DNA from: MAG-120531 sp963934855
GTDB lineage: Bacteria; Bacteroidota; Bacteroidia; Flavobacteriales; Flavobacteriaceae
Length of the DNA stretch: 64,000 bases
Direction of reading: 5' to 3'
Assembly: GCA_963934855.1 (NCBI GenBank)
Contig: CAWWAC010000002.1
Span: 62,001 to 126,000 of the forward strand
This document shows positions 8,705-17,043 of the stretch, piece after piece. A model generated the notes under the pieces. The model was not told the DNA's origin. It ran no database searches and was given only the letters and a program-made list of their open reading frames with translations. The position numbers and the translations under genes are program-made. Every line of letters starts with the position of its first letter. Within the stretch, counting starts at the first letter, position 1.

Positions 8705-10054
8705 ATGTCTAAAGACATTCAGATTAAAAAAGGATTAGATATTCATTTAGTGGGTGCTGCCAAGGCACAAACCAATGAAACCAAAATAAGTGCTACTTAT
8801 AAAGTTTCACTAGAAGATTTTCACGGGTTAGTACCAAAATTATCTGTTAAAGAAGGCGCTCAGGTTCAGGCTGGAGAGCCATTGTTCTATGATAAAAATA
8901 TGGAGTCTATACAGGTGGTCTCTCCAGTAAGTGGCACTTTAACTGCTGTTGAACGAGGTGATAGAAGACGCATTTTATCTCTTAGTATTACTTCAGACGG
9001 TGCTCAAACCCCGGTTCAGCACCCTGTTATAGACATTGTTGCCGCAGACGCCGCAGCCATAAAGGCATATATGCTCATGGCTGGTGTTTGGCCTTTTGTA
9101 AAACAGAGGCCTTATGACGTGATTGCAGATCCAGACCAAACACCTAAAGGAATTTTTATATCTGCTGTAAATACGGCGCCGCTAGCTGTAGATTTAGACT
9201 ATGTGCTCAAGGGGCAAGAACTAGTTCTTCAGGCTGCTGTGAGTGCCTTGTCAAAATTAACTTCAGGGAGTGTACATATTTCTTTAAAGGACCAAAATAG
9301 TCCTATGGCTGGCTTAAAAGACTGTGAGTTTCACGTAGTTTCAGGACCTCATCCGTCAGGTTTGGTAGGAACGCTTATCAATAAGGTAGATCCTATTAAT
9401 AAGGGTGAGGTGGTGTGGACCCTTAGCGCTCAAGACCTTTTAATTATTGGAAACTTATTACAAAATGGAGTTTTCAATGCTACCAGAACTTTTGCTTTGG
9501 CAGGTTCTGCTATTAAAAACCCTCAATATTTTACTGCACTTATTGGAGCTGAACTAGCTCCTATTATTCATATAGCTGGTATAGCTCAGCAGCATTACAG
9601 ACTTATTAACGGAGACGTTCTCACAGGTCTTACTGTAGACAAGGAAGGAAATCTTGGGTATAGAAATACGGTAGTGACTGCTATTCCAGAAGGAGATGAT
9701 TATGATTTTTTTGGCTGGAACAAACCAGAATTTAATAAGATGTCTACTACCAGAGCCCTTACCTTTTCTTGGTTATTCCCTAAAAAGAAATATGATTTAA
9801 ATACTAATACTAATGGAGAACACAGGGCTTTTGTGGTCACCGGAGGTTATGAAGAAGTATTTCCCTTAGATATTTACCCCCTACAATTGTTAAAATCCTG
9901 TATGGTAAATGACCTTGATGAAATGGAGCAATTAGGTTTATATGAGGTAGCGCCAGAAGACTTTGCACTCACAGAGTTTGTGTGCATTTCTAAGCAGCCG
10001 CACCAACAGATAATTAGAGAAGGATTGGACTTTTTACAAAAAGAAATAGGATAA
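8705..10054 (+). CDS. nqrA: Na+-translocating NADH:quinone reductase subunit A
   Basis: NqrA is the cytoplasmic peripheral subunit of the Na+-pumping complex that oxidises NADH, reduces quinone and exports sodium. The 449-residue protein shows the N-terminal biotinyl-lipoyl-like fold (ISATYKVSLEDFHGLVPKLSVKEGAQVQAGEPLFYDKN), FHVVSGPHPSGLVGTLI and the C-terminal EVAPEDFALTEFVC region. It opens a six-gene operon with almost no spacing, in the standard A-F order. Sodium-based respiration is typical of marine flavobacteria. Confidence 0.97.
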   Translation: MSKDIQIKKGLDIHLVGAAKAQTNETKISATYKVSLEDFHGLVPKLSVKEGAQVQAGEPLFYDKNMESIQVVSPVSGTLTAVERGDRRRILSLSITSDGAQTPVQHPVIDIVAADAAAIKAYMLMAGVWPFVKQRPYDVIADPDQTPKGIFISAVNTAPLAVDLDYVLKGQELVLQAAVSALSKLTSGSVHISLKDQNSPMAGLKDCEFHVVSGPHPSGLVGTLINKVDPINKGEVVWTLSAQDLLIIGNLLQNGVFNATRTFALAGSAIKNPQYFTALIGAELAPIIHIAGIAQQHYRLINGDVLTGLTVDKEGNLGYRNTVVTAIPEGDDYDFFGWNKPEFNKMSTTRALTFSWLFPKKKYDLNTNTNGEHRAFVVTGGYEEVFPLDIYPLQLLKSCMVNDLDEMEQLGLYEVAPEDFALTEFVCISKQPHQQIIREGLDFLQKEIG

Positions 10055-10055
10055 T

Positions 10056-11297
10056 ATGAGCTTTAAGGACAAATTACACGGTATTAAAGAGCATTTAAAA
10101 GGAAAGAAAATTGCACCAGCATTTAACGCACTGCACACCTTTCTTTATATGCCAAATGAGACTACTCATTCAGGAGGTCACGTAAGGGTTGTAGATGATT
10201 TAAAGAGAACCATGAACACGGTTATCACAGCACTTCTTCCTGTTTTGTTATTTGGAATGTTTAACGCTGGCTACCAGCACTATGCTGCGGTAGATGCAGC
10301 GAATGGAACGCCTAGAACTTTAAGTATTTTAGGAAACTTTTTAACTTTTGATAACTTTTGGATGGGTGCATTGACCATCTTGCCTTTGGTGGTAGTCTCT
10401 TATGGAGTAGGACTGGCAGTAGAGTTTTTATTTGCTGTGGTTAAAGGGCATGAAGTAGAAGAAGGATACTTGGTTACTGGAATGCTTGTACCACTTATTG
10501 TTCCTATAGATACTCCGCTATGGATGTTAGCAGTAGCAGTAATCTTTGGTGTGGTCATTGGTAAAGAAGTATTTGGAGGAACGGGAATGAATATACTAAA
10601 CCCAGCCTTAACTATTAGAGCCTTTTTATTCTTTGCTTATCCTACTTGGATGAGTGGAGACAAGGTTTGGGTTCACAAAGCGGTAGAATACGCTGGAACT
10701 CCAGACGCTATTTCTGGAGAAACAATATTAGGTTATTTAGCACAGGGAAGAGGTGCAGAGTATTCCTATTCTATATCTGATATGTTTTTTGGTTTTATTC
10801 CAGGATCTGTAGGAGAGACCTCTACTTTTTTAATTCTTTTAGGGGGACTTTTCTTAGTATTCACAAAGATTGCCAGCTGGAGAATTATGTTAAGTGCCGT
10901 TTTGGGGGCGCTCACTATGGGACTTATTTTTAATGGAGTAGTGGACGCAGGATGGATTACAGAGAGCAGCAAGTTTTACGGACTTATGAGCTTTGCTTTT
11001 TGGCAGCACTTAATTGTAGGTGGCTTGGCTTTTGGTATTGTCTATATGGCTACAGATCCTGTAACAGGTTCTCAAACCAACAAAGGAAAATGGTATTACG
11101 GCTTCTTCATAGGATTTATATCTGTACTGATTAGGGTCTTTAATCCGGCTTACCCAGAAGGAGTTTTCTTAGCTATTTTATTAATGAATGTTTTTGCACC
11201 TACCATAGATCATTATGTATTGCAAGGAAATATTAAAAAACGTTTAAAGCGAGCTAAAAATAATGCCACGGTAACCCTAAAAGTAGAAACCCTTTAA
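10056..11297 (+). CDS. nqrB: Na+-translocating NADH:quinone reductase subunit B
   Basis: This 413-residue polytopic membrane subunit carries covalently bound FMN and noncovalent riboflavin and takes part in Na+ movement. Several transmembrane helices are visible, with the family segments GGTGMNILNPALTIRAFLFF and GLAFGIVYMATDPVT. The FMN site should be T223, in the sequence DAISGET. The position before the threonine is glutamate rather than the alanine of the usual SGAT flavinylation motif. The gene starts 1 bp after nqrA. Confidence 0.96.
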   Translation: MSFKDKLHGIKEHLKGKKIAPAFNALHTFLYMPNETTHSGGHVRVVDDLKRTMNTVITALLPVLLFGMFNAGYQHYAAVDAANGTPRTLSILGNFLTFDNFWMGALTILPLVVVSYGVGLAVEFLFAVVKGHEVEEGYLVTGMLVPLIVPIDTPLWMLAVAVIFGVVIGKEVFGGTGMNILNPALTIRAFLFFAYPTWMSGDKVWVHKAVEYAGTPDAISGETILGYLAQGRGAEYSYSISDMFFGFIPGSVGETSTFLILLGGLFLVFTKIASWRIMLSAVLGALTMGLIFNGVVDAGWITESSKFYGLMSFAFWQHLIVGGLAFGIVYMATDPVTGSQTNKGKWYYGFFIGFISVLIRVFNPAYPEGVFLAILLMNVFAPTIDHYVLQGNIKKRLKRAKNNATVTLKVETL

Positions 11298-11299
11298 TT

Positions 11300-12049
11300 A
11301 TGGCTATAAATACAGATAAAAATATCTACACCATTGTCTTTGCTTCCGTAATGGTAGTGGTGGTTGGTTCATTACTTGCCTTCTTAGCATCGGCGCTGAG
11401 CGCCAAAATAAGCGAGAATGAGCGTTTAGAAAAACAACAAAATATTCTTTATGCCATGGGCGTGAATGAAAATAAGGATGCAGGTTCTGTAAACTTTATA
11501 GGGACAGAAGATGTGGCTGCCTCTTTTGACACTTATATAAAAAAACAATTGGTGTTAGAGGGTGATAAAATCACCTTAAATGACGCCGCTTACCTCATAG
11601 ACCTCAAGAAAGAAGAAACCAATGCAAAAGCTGGAAAGACTAGAAGATTGCCTGTTTTCATTGGAGAGAAAGACAATAAGAAATTTTTCATTATCCCCAT
11701 GAGAGGTAAGGGTCTTTGGGACGCTATTTGGGGCTTTGTAGCCTTAGATGAGCAGATGGTGGTTCAAGGAGTTTATTTTGACCATAAAGGAGAAACACCT
11801 GGATTGGGCGCCAATATAAAACAGCGTTATTTTATGGATGACTTTAAAGGGGAATCTATTATGAGTAACGGAAAATATAGTGGAATTACCGTAGCCAAAG
11901 GAAATAATGATCCTATTAATGAAATTAAAGATGACAATGAGGTAGACGCCCTTGCGGGCGCTACAATTACTGGAGATGGTGTTTCTGCCATGATTAAACA
12001 GAGTGTTGCACTTTACAAGCCTTATTTTAAAACCATAGCTACTAACTAA
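11300..12049 (+). CDS. nqrC: Na+-translocating NADH:quinone reductase subunit C
   Basis: NqrC has one N-terminal membrane helix (residues about 10-33) and a periplasmic FMN-binding domain. The flavinylation motif is DALAGATIT, with T222 the expected FMN-phosphothreonine; the motif is conventional here, unlike that of NqrB. The GKGLWDAIWGFVALD and HKGETPGLGANI segments are conserved in the family. 249 residues is the normal length. It follows nqrB by 2 bp. The ApbE enzyme that would attach FMN is encoded just downstream of the operon. Confidence 0.96.
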   Translation: MAINTDKNIYTIVFASVMVVVVGSLLAFLASALSAKISENERLEKQQNILYAMGVNENKDAGSVNFIGTEDVAASFDTYIKKQLVLEGDKITLNDAAYLIDLKKEETNAKAGKTRRLPVFIGEKDNKKFFIIPMRGKGLWDAIWGFVALDEQMVVQGVYFDHKGETPGLGANIKQRYFMDDFKGESIMSNGKYSGITVAKGNNDPINEIKDDNEVDALAGATITGDGVSAMIKQSVALYKPYFKTIATN

Positions 12050-12055
12050 ACTATT

Positions 12056-12703
12056 ATGGGAATTCTTTCAAAAAAAGACACTGCTTTAATTTTAGATCCT
12101 CTTGCAGACAATAACCCTATTACCATTCAGGTATTGGGAATATGTTCTGCCTTGGCTATTACTGCGGAATTAAAAGCCTCTATAGTCATGGCTGTTTCTG
12201 TGATTTTTGTATTGGCTATGGGAAATGTTGTGATCTCTCTTATGAGAAATATCATTCCTTCAAAAATTAGAATTATAGTGCAATTGGTAGTGGTAGCTAC
12301 CCTAGTAATTGTAGTAGACCAAGTTTTAAAAGCCTTTGCTTACGAGCTCAGTAAAACACTTTCTGTGTTTGTAGGCCTTATTATTACCAATTGTATTATT
12401 ATGGGGCGTTTTGAGGCTTTTGCTCTTGCAAATGGCCCTTGGAGGGCATTTTTAGACGGTATAGGAAATGCTGCAGGCTACGGATTTATTTTAGTAGTCA
12501 TTGGTTTTTTTAGAGAGTTACTAGGTTCTGGAACTTTACTTGGAATAAAGGTTTTAGGAGACCCTATAGAAAAAACAGGACTGTATGCCTTTGGATATGA
12601 AAATAATGGTTTTATGTTGTTATCTCCCATGGCCCTTATTATTGTTGGTCTCATTATTTGGGTGCAACGCTCTAGAAACTCAGCTTTATTAGAAGAAAAC
12701 TAA
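12056..12703 (+). CDS. nqrD: Na+-translocating NADH:quinone reductase subunit D
   Basis: This 215-residue integral membrane subunit is homologous to RnfE and belongs to the pair (NqrD/NqrE) that forms the inverted-repeat membrane core. Recognised by NPITIQVLGICSALAITAELKASIVMA, the cysteine in IITNCIIMGRFEAFAL, the FRELLGSGTLLG segment, and about six hydrophobic helices. The paired NqrD/NqrE cysteines hold an intramembrane iron site in the Vibrio enzyme. It lies fourth in the operon. Confidence 0.96.
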   Translation: MGILSKKDTALILDPLADNNPITIQVLGICSALAITAELKASIVMAVSVIFVLAMGNVVISLMRNIIPSKIRIIVQLVVVATLVIVVDQVLKAFAYELSKTLSVFVGLIITNCIIMGRFEAFALANGPWRAFLDGIGNAAGYGFILVVIGFFRELLGSGTLLGIKVLGDPIEKTGLYAFGYENNGFMLLSPMALIIVGLIIWVQRSRNSALLEEN

Positions 12704-12724
12704 CAACCCATTTATATAAAAATC

Positions 12725-13525
12725 ATGTTAGAACACATTGAATTATTTTTTAAGTCCATTTTTATAGATAATATGGTTTTTGCTACTTTCCTAGGAATGT
12801 GCTCATATTTAGCTGTTTCTAAAAAAGTAACTACCGCAATAGGTCTTGGAGCTGCTGTTATCTTTGTATTGGCTGTAACAGTTCCATTAAACTGGTTGTT
12901 GGATCAATATTTACTAAGAGATGGTGCCTTGGCTTGGTTAGGACCACAATACGCAGATTACAACTTGAGCTTTCTTTCTTTCATTCTGTTTATTGCTACC
13001 ATAGCCACTATGGTTCAGTTGGTAGAAATTGTTGTAGAGAAATTTAGTCCTTCTCTTTATAATTCTTTAGGTATTTTCCTGCCGCTTATTGCTGTTAACT
13101 GTGCCATTTTAGGAGGTTCACTATTCATGCAATCTAGAGACATACAGACTTTAGGTCTGGCTTTTAATTACGGACTGTCCTCTGGTATTGGATGGTTTTT
13201 AGCCATTTTAGCCATTGCAGCGATTAGAGAAAAAATTAGGTATTCAAATGTCCCTGCTCCATTAAGAGGTCTGGGAATCACCTTTATTATCACAGGACTT
13301 ATGGCCATTGGTTTTATGAGTTTTGGAGGTATGCTTACAGGAGGAGATGAAGCGCCTGCAGATGAAGTAGTAGCCAACGCACCAGTAGCTAAACCTTTAG
13401 AAAGCCTTCAGTCCGATGCTGCCTTGGAAACTCAAGAGAACAGCTCTTTAGATAAGACTGAAAATACAGAAAAATTAGCTGCAGTAGATACTCCTACTGA
13501 TGCTGCTAACGCTATAAACGAATAA
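12725..13525 (+). CDS. nqrE: Na+-translocating NADH:quinone reductase subunit E, long C-terminal tail
   Basis: NqrE is the partner of NqrD in the membrane core. The conserved body is clear: FFKSIFIDNMVFATFLGMCSYLAVS, the cysteine in IAVNCAILGGSLFM, and the closing helix ITGLMAIGFMSFGG. The protein is 266 residues, whereas the usual NqrE is about 200. The extra 65 or so residues after the last helix are rich in A, E, D and T and look disordered. nqrF starts 2 bp after the stop, so the tail is not an annotation artefact. Confidence 0.95.
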   Translation: MLEHIELFFKSIFIDNMVFATFLGMCSYLAVSKKVTTAIGLGAAVIFVLAVTVPLNWLLDQYLLRDGALAWLGPQYADYNLSFLSFILFIATIATMVQLVEIVVEKFSPSLYNSLGIFLPLIAVNCAILGGSLFMQSRDIQTLGLAFNYGLSSGIGWFLAILAIAAIREKIRYSNVPAPLRGLGITFIITGLMAIGFMSFGGMLTGGDEAPADEVVANAPVAKPLESLQSDAALETQENSSLDKTENTEKLAAVDTPTDAANAINE

Positions 13526-13527
13526 GC

Positions 13528-14835
13528 ATGATATTAGCCACAACTACCTCAGGGACAATTTTAATCACAGTGGTAGCATTCTTAGTATTGCTACTTTTAT
13601 TGATAAGTGTTTTGTTATTTACTAAAGAAAAACTATCTCCTTCTGGTCCCGTAACCATTACAATTAACGGTGAGAGAAAAATTGAAGTAGCTTCTGGAAG
13701 CACCTTGCTTTCTACTTTAGGAAACCAAAAAGTATTTTTACCATCTGCTTGTGGGGGTGGGGGTACTTGTATTCAGTGTGAATGCCACGTGCTCTCTGGA
13801 GGAGGTGAAGCATTGCCAACAGAAACCCCTCACTTTTCTAGAAAAGAACTCTCTTCAGGGGCTCGTTTGGCTTGCCAAGTGAAGGTCAAACAAGACATGG
13901 ATATTACCATTCCAGAGGAAGTTTTTGGAATTAAAAAGTGGCCAGGAAAAGTAGTGAGTAATTACAATGTAGCCTCTTTTATAAAGGAATTCGTTGTAGA
14001 AATTCCGAAAGATATGAATTACAAAGCTGGAGGGTATATCCAAATTGAAATACCTGCTTGCGAGGTGAAGTACGCTGACATGGATATTACTGCTCACCCA
14101 GAAGAGCACGAGACGCCAGATAAGTTTAAAGCAGAATGGGATAAGTTTAAGTTATGGCCATTGGTTATGAAAAATCCTGAATTAGTAGAAAGGGCCTATT
14201 CTATGGCTTCTTTTCCTGCAGAAGGAAGACAAATTATGTTAAACGTACGTATAGCTTCTCCGCCTTGGGACCGTACTAAAAATGGGTGGATGGATGTAAA
14301 TCCAGGAGTGGCCTCTTCTTATATTTTTGGTTTAAAACCAGGAGATGACGTTATGATTTCAGGACCTTACGGTGAGTTCTTTATCAATGAGTCAGAATCT
14401 GAAATGTTATATGTAGGGGGTGGTGCAGGAATGGCCCCTATGAGGTCTCACTTATACCACCTATTCAAAACCTTAAAAACTAAGAGAAAAGTAACTTACT
14501 GGTACGGAGGACGATCAAAAAGAGAACTGTTTTATATAGACCACTTTAAGCAATTAGAAGCAGAATTTCCAAACTTTAAATTCTACATGGCCCTATCAGA
14601 GCCAATGCCAGAAGACAATTGGAAAGTGAAGAAAGATATAAACGCAGAAGGTGATGGGTTTATTGGTTTTATTCACAATTGTGTGATTGATCAGTATTTA
14701 AGTAAGCACGAGACACCAGAAGATATTGAATTGTATTTCTGTGGCCCCCCTCTTATGAACCAAGCTGTTCAGAAAATGGGTGAAGACTACGGAATTGCAG
14801 ATGAGCACATTCGCTTTGATGATTTTGGAGGATAA
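13528..14835 (+). CDS. nqrF: Na+-translocating NADH:quinone reductase subunit F
   Basis: NqrF is the NADH-oxidising entry subunit. In order it has an N-terminal membrane helix (about 10-32), a plant-type 2Fe-2S ferredoxin domain with ligands C75, C81, C84 and C116, an FAD domain (RAYSMASFP, with GPYGEFF), and an NAD-binding reductase domain (YVGGGAGMAPMRSHLYH, ELYFCGPPLMN). The 435 residues are complete and end in the usual FDDFGG. It ends the operon, with a terminator 4 bp after the stop. Confidence 0.97.
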   Translation: MILATTTSGTILITVVAFLVLLLLLISVLLFTKEKLSPSGPVTITINGERKIEVASGSTLLSTLGNQKVFLPSACGGGGTCIQCECHVLSGGGEALPTETPHFSRKELSSGARLACQVKVKQDMDITIPEEVFGIKKWPGKVVSNYNVASFIKEFVVEIPKDMNYKAGGYIQIEIPACEVKYADMDITAHPEEHETPDKFKAEWDKFKLWPLVMKNPELVERAYSMASFPAEGRQIMLNVRIASPPWDRTKNGWMDVNPGVASSYIFGLKPGDDVMISGPYGEFFINESESEMLYVGGGAGMAPMRSHLYHLFKTLKTKRKVTYWYGGRSKRELFYIDHFKQLEAEFPNFKFYMALSEPMPEDNWKVKKDINAEGDGFIGFIHNCVIDQYLSKHETPEDIELYFCGPPLMNQAVQKMGEDYGIADEHIRFDDFGG

Positions 14836-14838
14836 TTT

Positions 14839-14867
14839 AAAAAACCCGCTAATGCGGGTTTTTTTTT
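14839..14867 (+). terminator. Terminator of the nqr operon
   Basis: GC-rich hairpin AACCCGC-TAAT-GCGGGTT followed by a run of nine Ts, right after nqrF. It separates nqrA-F from the following small gene and apbE, though partial read-through is possible since the next ATG is only 18 bp further. Confidence 0.88.
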
Positions 14868-14884
14868 ACAATAAAGTTTAGAAA

Positions 14885-15253
14885 ATGAAATCACTCACTG
14901 AACAAGAGCTACACAATCTAGCCATGAATATAGTAGGCCGAGAACTTGAGGCAGCCGGCTTTGAATTTATGGCGGTTAATAGTACCTTAAAAAAGCATCC
15001 TCAATTTGTTTGTCTTAAAAATAAAGACTTGCATTTTATATTAGTTAGGGCTGTGCTATACCCTGAAAATCCTTACGAAATGATAGGAGAGACTGCCTTA
15101 AAAATGAAAGCACATGCAGACAAATTTGAGGCCCACACCTACTATGCAGGTGTAGGTTTACACAATATAGAAGATCCTAGTTTACCCCTTTATTTAAACA
15201 ACCCCTACACAGTCACTTATGGAGGGCTTATTCCTGTTAAAAAAAATGAATAA
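14885..15253 (+). CDS. Conserved small protein linked to the Nqr operon
   Basis: This 122-residue soluble protein has no signal peptide or membrane helix. Homologues next to nqr in flavobacteria are often labelled NADH:quinone reductase subunit F, but nothing in the sequence supports that: there are no ferredoxin cysteines (only one Cys), no flavin motif and no NAD site. It looks like a mixed alpha/beta domain (ELEAAGFEFMAVNSTLKKHPQFVCLKNKDLHFILVRAV). Its stop overlaps the apbE start by 8 bp, so a role in Nqr assembly or flavin loading is a reasonable guess, not shown. Confidence 0.75.
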   Translation: MKSLTEQELHNLAMNIVGRELEAAGFEFMAVNSTLKKHPQFVCLKNKDLHFILVRAVLYPENPYEMIGETALKMKAHADKFEAHTYYAGVGLHNIEDPSLPLYLNNPYTVTYGGLIPVKKNE

Positions 15254-16292
15254 TTTAATAAAATATCCAGCAGTTGTTTTGTTGTGTCTTGTGGTTGGCT
15301 GTGGCACTAAAAATTCCGTGCCACAAAAATTTAAACTTCAGGGAGAGGCTCTGGGAACCACCTATGGTATAAGCTATATTGCCACTTCTGAAAGCTTGGA
15401 CAGAGCTGTTGTAGATTCTTTAATATTTGAAGTAAATCAGTCTATGTCTACTTATTGGCCAGACTCTGATATTTCCAAGATTAATAAGGGAGACAAATCC
15501 GTTTCTGTGGAATTTATGTTTCAAGAGGTATTCTTGCTATCTAAAGATATTTACGAAGCCTCTGGAGGTTATTTTGATCCTACAGTAGGCACTCTAGTGA
15601 ACGCTTGGGGCTTTGGTCCAGGCACTGCCATAAAGATGAGTCCTTCAGTAGTAGACAGTCTTATGTCTTATGTTGGTTATAATAAAGTACGTTTAAACGG
15701 CTCCTTTATAGAAAAAGAAAAATCAGAAATTTACTTTGATTTTAACGCCATAGCTAAAGGGTATGCCATAGATAGAATAGGTGTTGTTTTAGACCAACTG
15801 GGTATTGAAAATTACCTCATTGAGTTAGGAGGAGAACTACTGGCTAAAGGAATGAATGTTGCAATAGATACATCTGCTGTAGTTTCACAAAAAAAATGGT
15901 TGGTTGGAATTGACCATCCTCAAAATGAAGATAGAAATAAACCCATTACTTTGGTGCAGCTTCAAGACGGTGCCTTGGCCTCTTCTGGTAATTACAGAAA
16001 GTTTAGAGAAGACCCACTTACGGGAGAAAAATATGTGCACACTATAAATCCGCTTAGTGGCTATACAGAAAACAGCAGTACTTTAGCTGCTAGTGTTTTA
16101 GCCCCTACATGTGCTATTGCAGATGGTTATGCCACTGCTTTTATGGCTATGGGTTATGAAAAAGCTATTAAATTAGTAGAAAGGAACCCTACTTTAGAGG
16201 CCTTTTTTATTTATATAGATCCTGCAACAGGAGTATTGACTCAATATATGAGTCCTGGATTTAAAGAAGTGGTTTTTGAACAAAAGGAATAA
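15246..16292 (+). CDS. apbE: FAD:protein FMN transferase (ApbE), lipoprotein
   Basis: ApbE cleaves FAD and attaches FMN to threonine in target proteins such as NqrB and NqrC. The ATG at 15246 gives a lipoprotein signal (LLCLVVGCGT); a frame from 15219 would place nine polar or hydrophobic residues before it and is less likely. Family marks are GTTYGISY, WPDSDISKINKG, the flavin region FNAIAKGYAIDRI, ELGGELLAKG, the late ALASSGNYRKF, and SVLAPTCAIADGYATAFMAMG. 348 residues is normal. It sits where an Nqr maturation factor is expected. The 3' end overlaps the convergent methyltransferase by 32 bp. Confidence 0.93.
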   Translation: MNNLIKYPAVVLLCLVVGCGTKNSVPQKFKLQGEALGTTYGISYIATSESLDRAVVDSLIFEVNQSMSTYWPDSDISKINKGDKSVSVEFMFQEVFLLSKDIYEASGGYFDPTVGTLVNAWGFGPGTAIKMSPSVVDSLMSYVGYNKVRLNGSFIEKEKSEIYFDFNAIAKGYAIDRIGVVLDQLGIENYLIELGGELLAKGMNVAIDTSAVVSQKKWLVGIDHPQNEDRNKPITLVQLQDGALASSGNYRKFREDPLTGEKYVHTINPLSGYTENSSTLAASVLAPTCAIADGYATAFMAMGYEKAIKLVERNPTLEAFFIYIDPATGVLTQYMSPGFKEVVFEQKE

Positions 16293-17037
16293 GCTCTCCC
16301 TTTGCTAATCTGTATTTCATTATTTTTTCTACTCCTAATTTTTGAGTAAAATCTATGGCTGTAAACAGAAAACCAGCTTGTTCTAGAAAGTCTCCGTAGT
16401 CTTTTCCATACACTCTTACATGGTCATACTGACCAAAAATAGCAGCCCTTTCTTTTGGGTTTATAATGCTAGCATCCTCAAAAGTGCTAGCTCGTCCTAG
16501 GTCTTGTGGAATCTGAAAAACTCCCCATCCACCTGGTTTCATAACCCGGTACAACTCTTCTATGGCTTTTAGGTGGTCTTCTATGTGCTCTAGTACATGG
16601 TTGCACAATACTACATCAAAACTATTGTCCTTAAATGGAAGTGCACAAATATCGGCTTTTACCATAGCTAGAGGAGAGTAGAGGTCTGCAGATGTATAGG
16701 TAATATTTTTCATGGCTTTAAAACGGCTATAAAAGGCCTGTTCTGGTGCCATATGCAATAGATTAATGGGTTCTGTGAAAAATGAGGTTTCTTCTTTTAA
16801 ATAGATCCATAGCAGCCTGTGCCGTTCTAAAGATAAAGTGCCAGGTGCCAATACACCCCACCTTGTTTTCCCATATCCATAAGGAAGGAATTTTCTATAA
16901 GATTTGCCGTCTATAGGATCAGTGAAGTTTTTACCCCTAAGCCAAAATGAAAGTAAAGGTCTAGCCCAATAACTAGCTTTAATTAAAAAAGGCCTAGGGA
17001 ATATTTTTAGAATCCAAGAGAATATTGCTCTTATCAT
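16261..17037 (-). CDS. Class I SAM-dependent methyltransferase
   Basis: A 258-residue protein with a Methyltransf_11-type domain: ADICALPFKDNSFDVVLCNHVLEHIEDHLKAIEELYRVMKPGGWGVFQIP is the diagnostic core at about 130-180. The first 100 residues are basic and aromatic and are not part of the domain. The substrate is unknown. The gene is 6 bp downstream of map and probably shares its transcript with map. Its 3' end runs 32 bp into the end of apbE on the other strand. Confidence 0.85.
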   Translation of the reverse strand: MIRAIFSWILKIFPRPFLIKASYWARPLLSFWLRGKNFTDPIDGKSYRKFLPYGYGKTRWGVLAPGTLSLERHRLLWIYLKEETSFFTEPINLLHMAPEQAFYSRFKAMKNITYTSADLYSPLAMVKADICALPFKDNSFDVVLCNHVLEHIEDHLKAIEELYRVMKPGGWGVFQIPQDLGRASTFEDASIINPKERAAIFGQYDHVRVYGKDYGDFLEQAGFLFTAIDFTQKLGVEKIMKYRLAKGELIPFVQKPLL

Positions 17038-17043
17038 GGTTTT

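Noticed and set aside
14885..15253. Assignment as Nqr subunit F
   Set aside because: The complete NqrF is at 13528-14835. The small protein lacks ferredoxin cysteines and flavin or NAD motifs, so the label would be only positional.
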